Below, in pieces: positions 32,603 to 40,448 of a stretch of 64,000 nucleotides of DNA. Under the pieces are notes generated by a model. That model was given only the letters and a program-made list of their open reading frames with translations, was not told where the DNA came from and ran no database searches. Every line of letters starts with the position of its first letter. The first letter of the stretch is position 1. Origin of the DNA: Sphingomonas oleivorans (lineage in GTDB: Bacteria > Pseudomonadota > Alphaproteobacteria > Sphingomonadales > Sphingomonadaceae); contig NZ_NWBU01000004.1 of assembly GCF_003050615.1 (NCBI RefSeq), positions 124,001 through 188,000 on the forward strand, in the 5' to 3' direction. The translations under genes were made by a program, and so were the position numbers.

Positions 32603-33538
32603 ATGACGGATGTTGATGCCGCTTATCCAAATCTGCCCGACCCGGCCGGGCCGCTCGATATCGTCGCCGTTGCAGGACGGATTGGCGGCGAAGTGCGGGG
32701 GCTGCGACTGGAAGGCGATCTCGACGACGCGACGATCCTGGCTCTGCGTCGAGCGCTCTTCCGTCACAAGGTTCTCTTCTTCCGCGAACAGTCCCATCTC
32801 GACGACGAGGCGCATCAGGCGTTCGCCGCCCGGCTGGGCAAGCCGGTGAGGCATCCGACCGCGCCAGCGCAGCATGGCGACTTCCTCTTGGAACTGGATT
32901 CGCACCATGGCGGCAAGGCCAACACCTGGCACACCGACATGACCTTCCTGACCAACTATCCTTCTGCCTCGATCCTGCGCGCCGTCTCCATTCCGGAGGC
33001 TGGCGGCGACACGGTCTGGGCCAATGCGGCGGAAGCGTATGCGCGGCTTCCGCAGCCGCTCCAGCAACTGGCCGATACGCTCCGGGCGATCCACAGCAAC
33101 GACTATGACTATGCCGCGAACCAGACCGAGGCGGACGAGGAGACCGATGCCTATCATGCGACATTCGTCTCGACGGTCTATGAAGCGGAGCATCCCGTCG
33201 TGCGGCTGCATCCGGAAACGGGCGAGCGCTCATTGCTGTTGGGCAGCTTCTTCAAACAGTTCGTCGGAATGTCATCGGGAGATTCGCGGCGCCTGTTCGA
33301 GACATTCCAGAGCCATATCACGCGCCTCGAAAACACGGTCCGCTGGCACTGGCGCAAAGGGGATGTGGCGATCTGGGACAATCGCGCGACCCAGCATTAT
33401 GCCATCGACGATTATGGCACCCAGCATCGGGTCGTTCGGCGGGTGACTATCAGCGGCGATATTCCGCTGGGGATCGATGGCCAGAAGAGCCGACAACTCA
33501 AGCCAGTTGAGTTCTACAGCGCCTTGGCAGCCGAGTAG
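32603..33538 (+). CDS. TauD/TfdA-family Fe(II)/2-oxoglutarate dioxygenase
   Basis: A 311-aa protein with the metal-binding HxD motif H110-x-D112 in NTWHTDMTF, the distal histidine in ATQHYAIDDYG, and the 2-oxoglutarate-binding arginine region HRVVRRVTISGD. TauD relatives hydroxylate taurine, alkyl sulfates or related compounds next to the sulfo group, releasing sulfite or sulfate. It starts 46 nt after the LysR gene in the same direction. Location between choline-sulfatase and an organosulfur cluster points to a sulfur-bearing substrate, but taurine, alkyl sulfate and other carboxylates cannot be told apart from sequence. Confidence 0.88.
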   Translation: MTDVDAAYPNLPDPAGPLDIVAVAGRIGGEVRGLRLEGDLDDATILALRRALFRHKVLFFREQSHLDDEAHQAFAARLGKPVRHPTAPAQHGDFLLELDSHHGGKANTWHTDMTFLTNYPSASILRAVSIPEAGGDTVWANAAEAYARLPQPLQQLADTLRAIHSNDYDYAANQTEADEETDAYHATFVSTVYEAEHPVVRLHPETGERSLLLGSFFKQFVGMSSGDSRRLFETFQSHITRLENTVRWHWRKGDVAIWDNRATQHYAIDDYGTQHRVVRRVTISGDIPLGIDGQKSRQLKPVEFYSALAAE

Positions 33539-33541
33539 CGA

Positions 33542-33806
33542 TTAGGCTGTGGCCTCGGTTGATCCCTTCGGCATGCCGGCGATGCGGAGCAGGAAGGCGA
33601 CATTGTCCGCGATCGCCCGCGACGAGAGCAGGCCGATGCGGCGGCCACATCCTCCCCGTCGACGATCAACGGCCGGCGTTCAACTGCTCCAGGCCGTTGA
33701 TCGGACGGATGAGGATGGACGTGCCGGCCCCGGACCGGCCGATGGCCCCGAATAGCTCGCCCTTGTGGACATCAAGGCTGAGATCATAATTAATGCATTG
33801 AGGCAT
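33542..33806 (-). pseudogene. Degenerate MetN/SsuB-like ABC transporter ATP-binding protein fragment
   Basis: Reading leftward from an ATG at 33806, the first frame gives LSLDVHKGELFGAIGRSGAG, then TSILIRPINGLEQLNAGR and a stop at 33666-33668. A shifted frame continues LIVDGEDV, and a further shift gives IGLLSSRAIADNVAFLLRIA, then GMPKGSTEATA and a stop at 33542. These are successive blocks of a methionine-type ABC ATPase. The Walker A lysine is Thr (GRSGAGTS), large parts including Walker B are missing and at least two frameshifts are present. It is a dead remnant of an importer between the TauD and SDR genes. Confidence 0.78.
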
Positions 33807-33987
33807 CCTGTCGAAACAAGACAACTTCAAGCCATGCTCATGGAGAATAGTTAATCACGGCATATCTATGCCGAGCAAAGCCCGTGATGAGCTTTTCTTA
33901 TAAGAGGATCAGCGGAATTGGCAGGACAGGCGCTCCGCTCTTCTTATTGCGTGCGCGGTAGACAGGCGGATCGATGGAGGAACGGGC
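33807..33987. other. Promoter region of the organosulfur gene cluster
   Basis: AT-rich stretch after the ATPase remnant and before the SDR gene, presumably carrying the promoter for the rightward genes from 33988. No strong dyad or terminator was found. GGAGGAA (ending 6-7 nt before the SDR start) is the ribosome-binding site. Confidence 0.35.
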
Positions 33988-34788
33988 GTGGATCTTGAGC
34001 TCAGGGGCAAGCGGGCGCTGGTGACGGGCGGCAGCCGGGGGATCGGCCGGGCGATCGCGCGGGCGTTGCTGGACGAGGGCGCGCGGGTGGTCATCGCCGC
34101 GCGGGATGGCGAGGCCGTGACCGTCGCGGCGAAGGAGCTGGCCGCGGCGACCGGCAGCGAAGTCCATGGGGTGACGGTCGACACGCGCGAGGATGCCTCG
34201 GTCGACGCGCTCGTCTCGGCGGCAATAGGCCTGCTCGGCGGGCTCGACATCGTGGTGAACGCGGCCGCCCGTCCGGGCGCCGTGCCGGACGTGCCGGGCA
34301 TAGCGGGCGTCTCCTCCGACTATGTCCTTGAGGAGATCAACACCAAGCTGGTCGGCTATCTGCGCGTCGCCCGCGCCGCCGCGCCGCATCTCGTTGCCAA
34401 TGGCTGGGGACGGATCATCAACATCAGCGGGCTTGCCGCGCGCCAGACCGGCACCATTCCCGGATCGGTGCGCAACGTCGCGGTGGCGGCGCTCACCAAG
34501 GGGCTTGCCGACGAGCTGGGGCCGAAGGGCGTCAACGTCACCGTCGTCCACCCCGGCGCGACACGCACGGAGCGCACCGCCGCGATCGTCGCTTCCCGTG
34601 CGGCCGCCGACAGCATCTCCGAGGTGGAGGCCGAGAAGGCGCTCTATGGCGGCTCGCTGATCGGCCGGATCGTGGAAGCCGAGGAAGTGGCGGCCGTCGT
34701 CGCCTTCCTCGCCTCGCCGAAGAGCGTCGCGATCAATGGCGACGCGATCGCTGCCGGCGGTGGCAGCCCACGCGCGATCCATTATTGA
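33988..34788 (+). CDS. Short-chain dehydrogenase/reductase family protein without the YxxxK catalytic pair
   Basis: A 266-aa Rossmann protein with the N-terminal cofactor motif TGGSRGIGRAIA (residues 13-24), NAAA at 91-94 and the strand NIS at 145-147. At the position where classical SDRs have Tyr-x-x-x-Lys the sequence is GSVRNVAVAALTK: Ser160 replaces Tyr and Val164 replaces Lys, while Ser147 is retained. It may use another mechanism or act as a binding or regulatory subunit. It is the first rightward gene of the organosulfur cluster. The GTG start at 33988 is supported by GGAGGAA upstream. Confidence 0.85.
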   Translation: MDLELRGKRALVTGGSRGIGRAIARALLDEGARVVIAARDGEAVTVAAKELAAATGSEVHGVTVDTREDASVDALVSAAIGLLGGLDIVVNAAARPGAVPDVPGIAGVSSDYVLEEINTKLVGYLRVARAAAPHLVANGWGRIINISGLAARQTGTIPGSVRNVAVAALTKGLADELGPKGVNVTVVHPGATRTERTAAIVASRAAADSISEVEAEKALYGGSLIGRIVEAEEVAAVVAFLASPKSVAINGDAIAAGGGSPRAIHY

Positions 34789-34833
34789 GGCGCTCGCGCA
34801 ATCCCTTCCCCAACTCAATCCCGAAGGACAGCC

Positions 34834-35886
34834 ATGCAATTCCGCAAGCTCGGCGGCACCGATATCGACGTCAGCCTGATCTGCCTCGGCACGATGACAT
34901 GGGGCTCGCAGAACAGCGAGGCCGAGGCCCATGCCCAGATCGACTATGCGCTCGAACAAGGCGTAAACTTCCTCGATACGGCCGAGGCCTATCCCGTGAC
35001 GCCCACCAGCCCGGAAACGCAGGGGCGGACCGAGGAATATATCGGAAGCTGGATCGCCAAGACCAAAAGGCGCGGCGACATCGTGCTCGCCACCAAAGTC
35101 GCAGGCCCGCTGCGTCCCGGCGATCCGCGCAAATTCCGCGGCGGCGACAACCGCCTCCACCGGCGCAACATCCATCAGGCGATCGACGACAGCCTGACGC
35201 GGCTGCGGACCGACTATGTGGATCTTTACCAGATCCATTGGCCGGACCGCACCGTCCCCTTCTTCGGCGTACGCGGCCTCGACCGGCTGGCCGATCATCC
35301 GGACTCCGCGCCGATCGAGGAGACCCTGTCCGCGCTCGACGAGCTGGTGAAGGCCGGAAAGGTCCGCCACGTCGGCGTGTCGAACGAGACGCCTTGGGGC
35401 GTGGGCGAATATCTGCGGCTCGCGCGCGACAAGGGCCTGCCGCGCATCGCCTCGATCCAGAACGCCTACAGCCTGCTCAACCGCATCTTCGAGATCGGCC
35501 TGTCGGAGATCGCGCTGCGCGAGCAGGTGGGCCTCCTCGCTTATTCGCCGCTCGCCTCCGGCAATCTTACCGGCAAATATCTGGGCGGCGTCATCCCGCC
35601 GGGATCGCGGCGCGAGGTCGCCAAGCAGTTCGTCCGCTACGACACGCCGGGGCAGGTGCCGGCGAGCGCGCGCTACGTCGCGCTGGCGCATGCGCACGGC
35701 CTCGATCCGGCGCAGCTTGCGCTCGCCTATGTCAACAGCCGGCCGTTCGTCACCTCGACGATCATCGGCGCGACCTCGATGGAGCAGCTCCGCACGAACA
35801 TCGCCAGCATCGACGTCACGCTCTCGCCCGAGGTGCTGGCCGAGATCGAGGCGATCCAGCACGCCATTCCCGATCCCTGCCCGTGA
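34834..35886 (+). CDS. Aldo/keto reductase (Tas-like)
   Basis: A 350-aa TIM-barrel oxidoreductase: LICLGTMTWGSQNSEAEAH at the N-terminus, NFLDTAEAYPV with the catalytic Asp and Tyr, LATKVAGPLR with the catalytic Lys, and YVDLYQIHWPDR with the conserved His. The build is that of the Tas/YghZ group. It would reduce or oxidise a carbonyl compound with NADPH. It lies 45 nt after the SDR gene, preceded by CGAAGGACA. Its substrate in the cluster may be an aldehyde left after C-S bond cleavage, which is inference. Confidence 0.9.
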   Translation: MQFRKLGGTDIDVSLICLGTMTWGSQNSEAEAHAQIDYALEQGVNFLDTAEAYPVTPTSPETQGRTEEYIGSWIAKTKRRGDIVLATKVAGPLRPGDPRKFRGGDNRLHRRNIHQAIDDSLTRLRTDYVDLYQIHWPDRTVPFFGVRGLDRLADHPDSAPIEETLSALDELVKAGKVRHVGVSNETPWGVGEYLRLARDKGLPRIASIQNAYSLLNRIFEIGLSEIALREQVGLLAYSPLASGNLTGKYLGGVIPPGSRREVAKQFVRYDTPGQVPASARYVALAHAHGLDPAQLALAYVNSRPFVTSTIIGATSMEQLRTNIASIDVTLSPEVLAEIEAIQHAIPDPCP

Positions 35887-36002
35887 AAAGTGCATGTCCG
35901 ACGCCATCCTATGAGCGGCGACGGCACCCGTTATGAGAAGGCATCGTTATTCCCGGGCGCTTGGCCCGACTACATGCGATCGACCGATATGGGAGATCGT
36001 CC

Positions 36003-37352
36003 ATGGGCCAGAAGCCATCCCGCCAGCTCAAGCTCGACGCAATCCTCGAAGGTGTCGGCGTCGATCAGGCGAGCTGGCGCGATCCAGCGCTCCCCGGCGA
36101 CGCCAGCATCAATATCGACTGGTATATCGAGCAGGCCCGTCTGGCGGAGTCGGCCAAGTTCGACCTGGTGTTCATCGTCGACTCGCCCTTCATCACACCC
36201 GACACCGCGCCGCATTTCCTCAACCGGCTGGAGCCGCTGACGCTGCTCTCGGCGGTGGCGGTGGCGACGTCGCGCATCGGCCTCGTCGGCACACTCACCA
36301 CCTCCTATTGGGAGCCCTATAACGTCGCACGACAGTTCGGCTCGCTCGACCATATCAGCAAGGGCCGCGCCGGCTGGAACGTGGTGACGACCGGCCTCGA
36401 GGGCGCGGCGCGCAACTATGGGCGCGAGGAGCATTTCGACCACAAGGTCCGCTATGCCCGCGCGGCCGAGTTCGTCGACGTGGTGCGCGGCCTGTGGGAC
36501 AGCTATGAGGACGATGCCTTCCCGCGCGACAAGGCCGCCGGCATCTTCCTCGACAAGGCCAAGCAGCATCCGCTGAACCACAAGGGCGAGCATTTCGCCG
36601 TGGCCGGGCCGCTGGCGCTCAGCCGCTCGCGCCAGGGCCAGCCGGTCATCTTCCAGGCGGGCGAAAGCGACGAAGGCCGCAATCTCGGCGCCCGGATCGC
36701 CGACGCGGTCTTCGCCGCCTCCGACAGCTTCGAGGCCGGCCAGGCCTATTATACCGATCTCAAGGCCCGTGCCGCCGCCCTCGGCCGCGATCCCGATCTC
36801 ATCACCGTGCTGCCCGGCCTGTCGCCCGTGATCGCCGATACCGACGAGGAGGCGCAGGCGATCGTCGCCGCCCAGCAGGAAGCCTTCGATATCGGGAAGC
36901 TGCTGGTGCAGCTCGGCCGCGCGTTCAACTATCACGATTTCAGGCAATATCCGCTCGACGCGCCCTTCCCGGACCTCACCGGCGTCACCCTCAACAGCTA
37001 CAAGGGCCATGTCGAGCGCATCATCCGCACGGCGCGCAAGGAAAATCTGACGCTGCGCGAGGCCGCCTATCGCTTCGGCACATGGCGCACCACCTTTATC
37101 GGCTCGCCCGAGACGATCGCGGACGAGATCGAGCGCTGGTTCGTCGGTCGCGCCGCCGACGGCTTCAACCTCCGGGTCAGCCGCCCGCGCGATTTCGCGC
37201 TGTTCTGCGAACGGGTAGTGCCCATTCTGCAGGAGCGCGGCCTCTTCCGTCGCGACTATGAGCATGACACGCTGCGCGGGCATCTCGGCCTGCCGGTGCC
37301 CGAGAACCGCTGGAGCGCGGCAGCACGTCCCGAGCTGATCGCGGCCGAATAG
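36003..37352 (+). CDS. FMN-dependent monooxygenase of the NtaA/SnaA/DszA family (luciferase-like)
   Basis: A 449-aa luciferase-like flavin monooxygenase: KLDAILEGVGVDQASWRDP, ESAKFDLVFIVDSPF, RIGLVGTLTTSYWEPYNVAR, SKGRAGWNVVTTGLEGAARN and GQPVIFQAGESDEGR are diagnostic for the NtaA/DmoA/DszA group. Members use reduced FMN from a separate reductase and cleave C-N or C-S bonds (EDTA/NTA, dimethyl sulfide, dibenzothiophene sulfone). No flavin reductase gene is seen in the cluster. The ATG at 36003 is chosen because GGGAG lies at a good distance upstream. The neighbouring AprA-like pair, serine acetyltransferase and SsuA-like protein suggest an organosulfur substrate. Confidence 0.88.
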   Translation: MGQKPSRQLKLDAILEGVGVDQASWRDPALPGDASINIDWYIEQARLAESAKFDLVFIVDSPFITPDTAPHFLNRLEPLTLLSAVAVATSRIGLVGTLTTSYWEPYNVARQFGSLDHISKGRAGWNVVTTGLEGAARNYGREEHFDHKVRYARAAEFVDVVRGLWDSYEDDAFPRDKAAGIFLDKAKQHPLNHKGEHFAVAGPLALSRSRQGQPVIFQAGESDEGRNLGARIADAVFAASDSFEAGQAYYTDLKARAAALGRDPDLITVLPGLSPVIADTDEEAQAIVAAQQEAFDIGKLLVQLGRAFNYHDFRQYPLDAPFPDLTGVTLNSYKGHVERIIRTARKENLTLREAAYRFGTWRTTFIGSPETIADEIERWFVGRAADGFNLRVSRPRDFALFCERVVPILQERGLFRRDYEHDTLRGHLGLPVPENRWSAAARPELIAAE

Positions 37353-37362
37353 ACGTCTGCCG

Positions 37363-38961
37363 TTGGAAGACCGGATCGACATCGAGGCCGACGTGCTCGT
37401 CATCGGCGGTGGCATGGCCGCCTGCTGGGCGGCGATCGCGGCGGCACGAACGGGCGCGGCGGTGGTGCTGGTCGATAAGGGGTTCGTCGGCACCAGCGGC
37501 GTCACGGCCACAGGCGGACCCAATCACTGGTGGGTGCCGCCCGATCCAGTCGCGCGCCGCGAGGCGATCGACCGGCGCATGGCGACTGCCTTCGGTCTCG
37601 CCGATCCGGAATGGATGGCGCGCATCATCGATGTGACATGGCGCCTGCTCCCGCAGCTTGCGGATCATTATCCCTTCGCCACGGATGGCAAGGGCGGCAC
37701 TTTCTATTCCGGCGTGCGCGGGCCGGAATATCTGCGCGCCCTCAGGGCATTCGCGACCGCCAGCGGCGCTCGCATCCTCGATCATCATCCGGCACTCGAA
37801 CTGCTCGTGCATCGCGACGGATCGGTCGCGGGAGCGGCCGGCTATGCGCGGCTGCACCGCCGGGCCTGGATGGCGCGGGCGGGCGCGGTGATCCTGGCGA
37901 CGGGCGGCTGCGCCTTCCGCTCGGGCCTGATCGGCAGCCATACCAATAGCGGCGACGGCTATCTGATGGCGGCGGAGGCCGGCGCCATCCTTTCCGGCAT
38001 GGAATTCTCCACTGCCTATTCGCTGTCGCCGGCATGGAATTCGACGCGGACCCTGCCCTATTTCGCGGCACGCTTCTTCGATGCCGAAGGGCGGGAGTTG
38101 GACATACCGCCGCCCATGACGGGCACTCCGCATCTTCAGGCGCTGGCGGCGGCGATGCTGGCGGGACCCGTTCATGCCGACCTCGCCGATGCCCCGCAGC
38201 TCCTCAAGACGATCCTGCGCGACATCCAGCCCGCCTCGCTGACGCCGTTCGAACGCCGAGGCGTCCGCCTGTTCGAGGAGCGTTTCGAGGTGAAGCTGTT
38301 CGGCGAGGGCACCATCCGCGGCACGGGCGGCCTGCGCATCGTCGACGAACATTGCCAGACGGATGTGCGCGGCCTGTTCGCCGCCGGGGATGCGGCGACG
38401 CGCGAGCTGATCGCGGGCGCGACCAGCGGCGGCGGCGCGCAGAACTCCGCCTGGGCGTTGACCTCCGGCCATAATGCCGGCGAAGGCGCCGCCCGCCTCG
38501 CGCGCAGCATTGGCCGCCGCGCGCAGGATCCGGCACGCGGGACAGGCCAGGCCGGGCTTCGCCCCGCATCAGCCGTGCGCGCCGTCGACGGCCAGGCCGT
38601 GCTGCGGACGGTGCAGGCGCAGACGATCGCCTATGACAAGGCGCTCTGGCGCAGCGAGGCATCGCTCGTCGCATCCCGCGCATGTCTGGACGATGCATGG
38701 CGAGAGCTGAGCCACCATCATCATGCCGATGGCCTCGATCAGGTCGGAGCGCGCGAACTTGCGGCCATGACGGCAACCGCGCGCTGGTGTATCGCCGCCG
38801 CCCTCGCACGCGACGAAAGCCGAGGAATGCACATCCGCACCGACAGGCCGGATATGTCATTAGACAAGGCTTTCCGACTGTTGACGGGCGGGCTGGAAAC
38901 AGTCTGGACGCGCCCGGAAACGCCGGCCGCGCAATCTCGCGACACGAGCATCGCGGCATGA
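37363..38961 (+). CDS. Fumarate-reductase/AprA-type FAD flavoprotein
   Basis: A 532-aa flavoprotein with an N-terminal FAD-binding VLVIGGGMAACWAAIAAART (about residues 11-30), SGVTATGGPNHWW, GAVILATGGCAFRSG and a C-terminal GLFAAGDAATRELIAG. This is the fumarate reductase/adenylylsulfate reductase alpha fold. It is translationally coupled (ATGA) to a two-cluster ferredoxin, the arrangement of AprA with AprB, but the classical APS-reductase residues cannot be confirmed and the protein is shorter than AprA. A role in oxidising or reducing a sulfur intermediate is inferred. It has a TTG start at 37363, 10 nt after the monooxygenase gene. Confidence 0.82.
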   Translation: MEDRIDIEADVLVIGGGMAACWAAIAAARTGAAVVLVDKGFVGTSGVTATGGPNHWWVPPDPVARREAIDRRMATAFGLADPEWMARIIDVTWRLLPQLADHYPFATDGKGGTFYSGVRGPEYLRALRAFATASGARILDHHPALELLVHRDGSVAGAAGYARLHRRAWMARAGAVILATGGCAFRSGLIGSHTNSGDGYLMAAEAGAILSGMEFSTAYSLSPAWNSTRTLPYFAARFFDAEGRELDIPPPMTGTPHLQALAAAMLAGPVHADLADAPQLLKTILRDIQPASLTPFERRGVRLFEERFEVKLFGEGTIRGTGGLRIVDEHCQTDVRGLFAAGDAATRELIAGATSGGGAQNSAWALTSGHNAGEGAARLARSIGRRAQDPARGTGQAGLRPASAVRAVDGQAVLRTVQAQTIAYDKALWRSEASLVASRACLDDAWRELSHHHHADGLDQVGARELAAMTATARWCIAAALARDESRGMHIRTDRPDMSLDKAFRLLTGGLETVWTRPETPAAQSRDTSIAA

Positions 38962-39347
38962 TCGCCCATATCTTCGCGGATCGCTGCATTGGCTGCGAAG
39001 CCTGCGTCGCGGCTTGCCCCACGCACGTCCTCGATCCCGGTGCGGATGGCGTGCCGGTCATTGCCCGGCTCAACCAGTGCCAGACCTGCTTCATGTGCGA
39101 GCTCTATTGCGAGGCCGACGCGATCTATGTCGCATCGGACCAGCGTCATCCCGAGTGGATCGATCCGGATACGCTTGCCGCCTCGGGCGAGCTTGGCAGC
39201 CTGCGGCGCGGCTATCGCTGGACGCGAGAAAATAGCCAGCCGGGCAGCCTCGACCAATTCTGGCGCCTTGGGCCCCTGTTGCGCGAAGGAGCCGAGATCG
39301 CGGCCCGGCGCTATAGGGACCGCCACCCGGGCCAGCCGGACGTCTGA
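38958..39347 (+). CDS. Ferredoxin with two [4Fe-4S] clusters (AprB-like)
   Basis: A 129-aa protein with two four-cysteine motifs: C10, C13, C16, C20 in CIGCEACVAAC and C41, C44, C47, C51 in CQTCFMCELYC. A C-terminal tail of about 75 residues without cysteines follows, as in AprB-like subunits. It would pass electrons to or from the preceding flavoprotein, with which it overlaps by 4 nt. The combination with an FMN monooxygenase and serine acetyltransferase suggests a redox step in sulfur assimilation rather than anaerobic sulfate respiration. Confidence 0.9.
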   Translation: MIAHIFADRCIGCEACVAACPTHVLDPGADGVPVIARLNQCQTCFMCELYCEADAIYVASDQRHPEWIDPDTLAASGELGSLRRGYRWTRENSQPGSLDQFWRLGPLLREGAEIAARRYRDRHPGQPDV

Positions 39348-39359
39348 CGCCCCACCGAT

Positions 39360-39390
39360 GCTTCACATCAACCAAACAAAACTGTGAAGC
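39360..39390 (+). repeat. Inverted repeat between the ferredoxin and serine acetyltransferase genes
   Basis: GCTTCAC (39360-39366) and GTGAAGC (39384-39390) are perfect 7-bp arms with a 17-nt A-rich spacer. It could be a weak terminator for the ferredoxin transcript or an operator for the acetyltransferase gene 63 bp downstream. Confidence 0.4.
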
Positions 39391-39452
39391 GCGAATCTCC
39401 AGTCCCGGAGTAGGAGATACGCATGAAAGGCCATGCCTGAGGACGAAAGACG

Positions 39453-40382
39453 ATGAACGACACCGCAGTCTTGCCCGCCGCGATCGATTTCCCCAATGAG
39501 CTGGAAACGGTGGTGGACGGGCTCCGGCAGGCGCGATTGGACTGGCGCGCCACCCATGCGCGTTATGCCGAGCAGGGCGTGCACTTCCCTTCCCGCGCGG
39601 CGCTGGAGCGGATCCTGCGCGAATTGGGCGCGGCGCTCTTTCCGCTGCGCCTTGGGCCGCCCGAGCTCAATGCCGGCAACGAGAATGCCTATGTCGGCGC
39701 CACGCTGGAATTGATCCTGTCCCAGCTCGCCGCGCAGATCGCCCTCGAGCTGAACCTGAACGGCCCGGATAGCGATGCGGCGGCCATGGCGGCCCAGCGG
39801 ATCATCGGCGCCTTCGCGGCGAGCCTCCCCGCCATTCGCCGGCTGCTCGATAGCGATGTCGAGGCCGGCTATCGGAACGATCCGGCCGCGCGCAGCGTGG
39901 ACGAGGTGCTGCTCTGCTATCCCTCGCTCGCGGCCGTCATCCATCATCGCCTCGCGCACCGTCTTCACCGCCTCGGCGCGCCGATCGTGGCGCGGACCAT
40001 CGCGGAGATCGCCCACACGCGCACGGGCATCGACATCCATCCCGGCGCCTCGATCGGCCCCAGCTTCTTCATCGATCATGGCACGGGCGTGGTGATCGGC
40101 GAGACGGCGGTGATCGGCACGCGCGTGCGCCTCTACCAGGGCGTGACGCTGGGTGGAGAGCCTTTCCTGGAAGGACAGGCGCATGCCTCCGGACCGGAGA
40201 CACGGCGGCATCCGAAGATCGAGGACGATGTGGTGATCTTCGCCGGCGCCGCCGTGATCGGACCCGTCACCATCGGCGCGCGGTCGCGGGTCGCAGGCAA
40301 TGTCTGGCTGCGCCAGGACGTGCCGTCCGACAGCTTCGTCGAACTGGCGCCGCCGCTCATCCGGCCGCGCGGCGATAGCTGA
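39453..40382 (+). CDS. Serine O-acetyltransferase
   Basis: The 309-aa protein has an alpha-helical N-terminal part followed by a left-handed beta-helix of hexapeptide repeats: IAEIAHTRTGIDIHPGASIG, FFIDHGTGVVIGETAVIGT, VRLYQGVTLGGEPF and VVIFAGAAVIGPVTIGARS. The His and Asp pair of the active site is present in GIDIHPG and FFIDHGTG. It makes O-acetylserine from serine and acetyl-CoA, the acceptor for sulfide in cysteine synthesis. It resembles the longer EpsC/SrpH-type enzymes rather than CysE. Placement in the cluster ties liberated sulfur directly to cysteine formation. Confidence 0.93.
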   Translation: MNDTAVLPAAIDFPNELETVVDGLRQARLDWRATHARYAEQGVHFPSRAALERILRELGAALFPLRLGPPELNAGNENAYVGATLELILSQLAAQIALELNLNGPDSDAAAMAAQRIIGAFAASLPAIRRLLDSDVEAGYRNDPAARSVDEVLLCYPSLAAVIHHRLAHRLHRLGAPIVARTIAEIAHTRTGIDIHPGASIGPSFFIDHGTGVVIGETAVIGTRVRLYQGVTLGGEPFLEGQAHASGPETRRHPKIEDDVVIFAGAAVIGPVTIGARSRVAGNVWLRQDVPSDSFVELAPPLIRPRGDS

Positions 40383-40448
40383 TCCCAGTCGGCGCGCGGG
40401 CCACCCCCTTCCCCGGCCACTCAGGCCATCGGGGCTGGCCCGCAGCCC

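Noticed and set aside
37363-39347. A complete dissimilatory APS reductase (aprBA) for sulfate respiration.
   Set aside because: The gene order is flavoprotein then ferredoxin, the flavoprotein is shorter than AprA, and no sat, dsr or qmo genes are present. Only an AprA/AprB-like pair is claimed.
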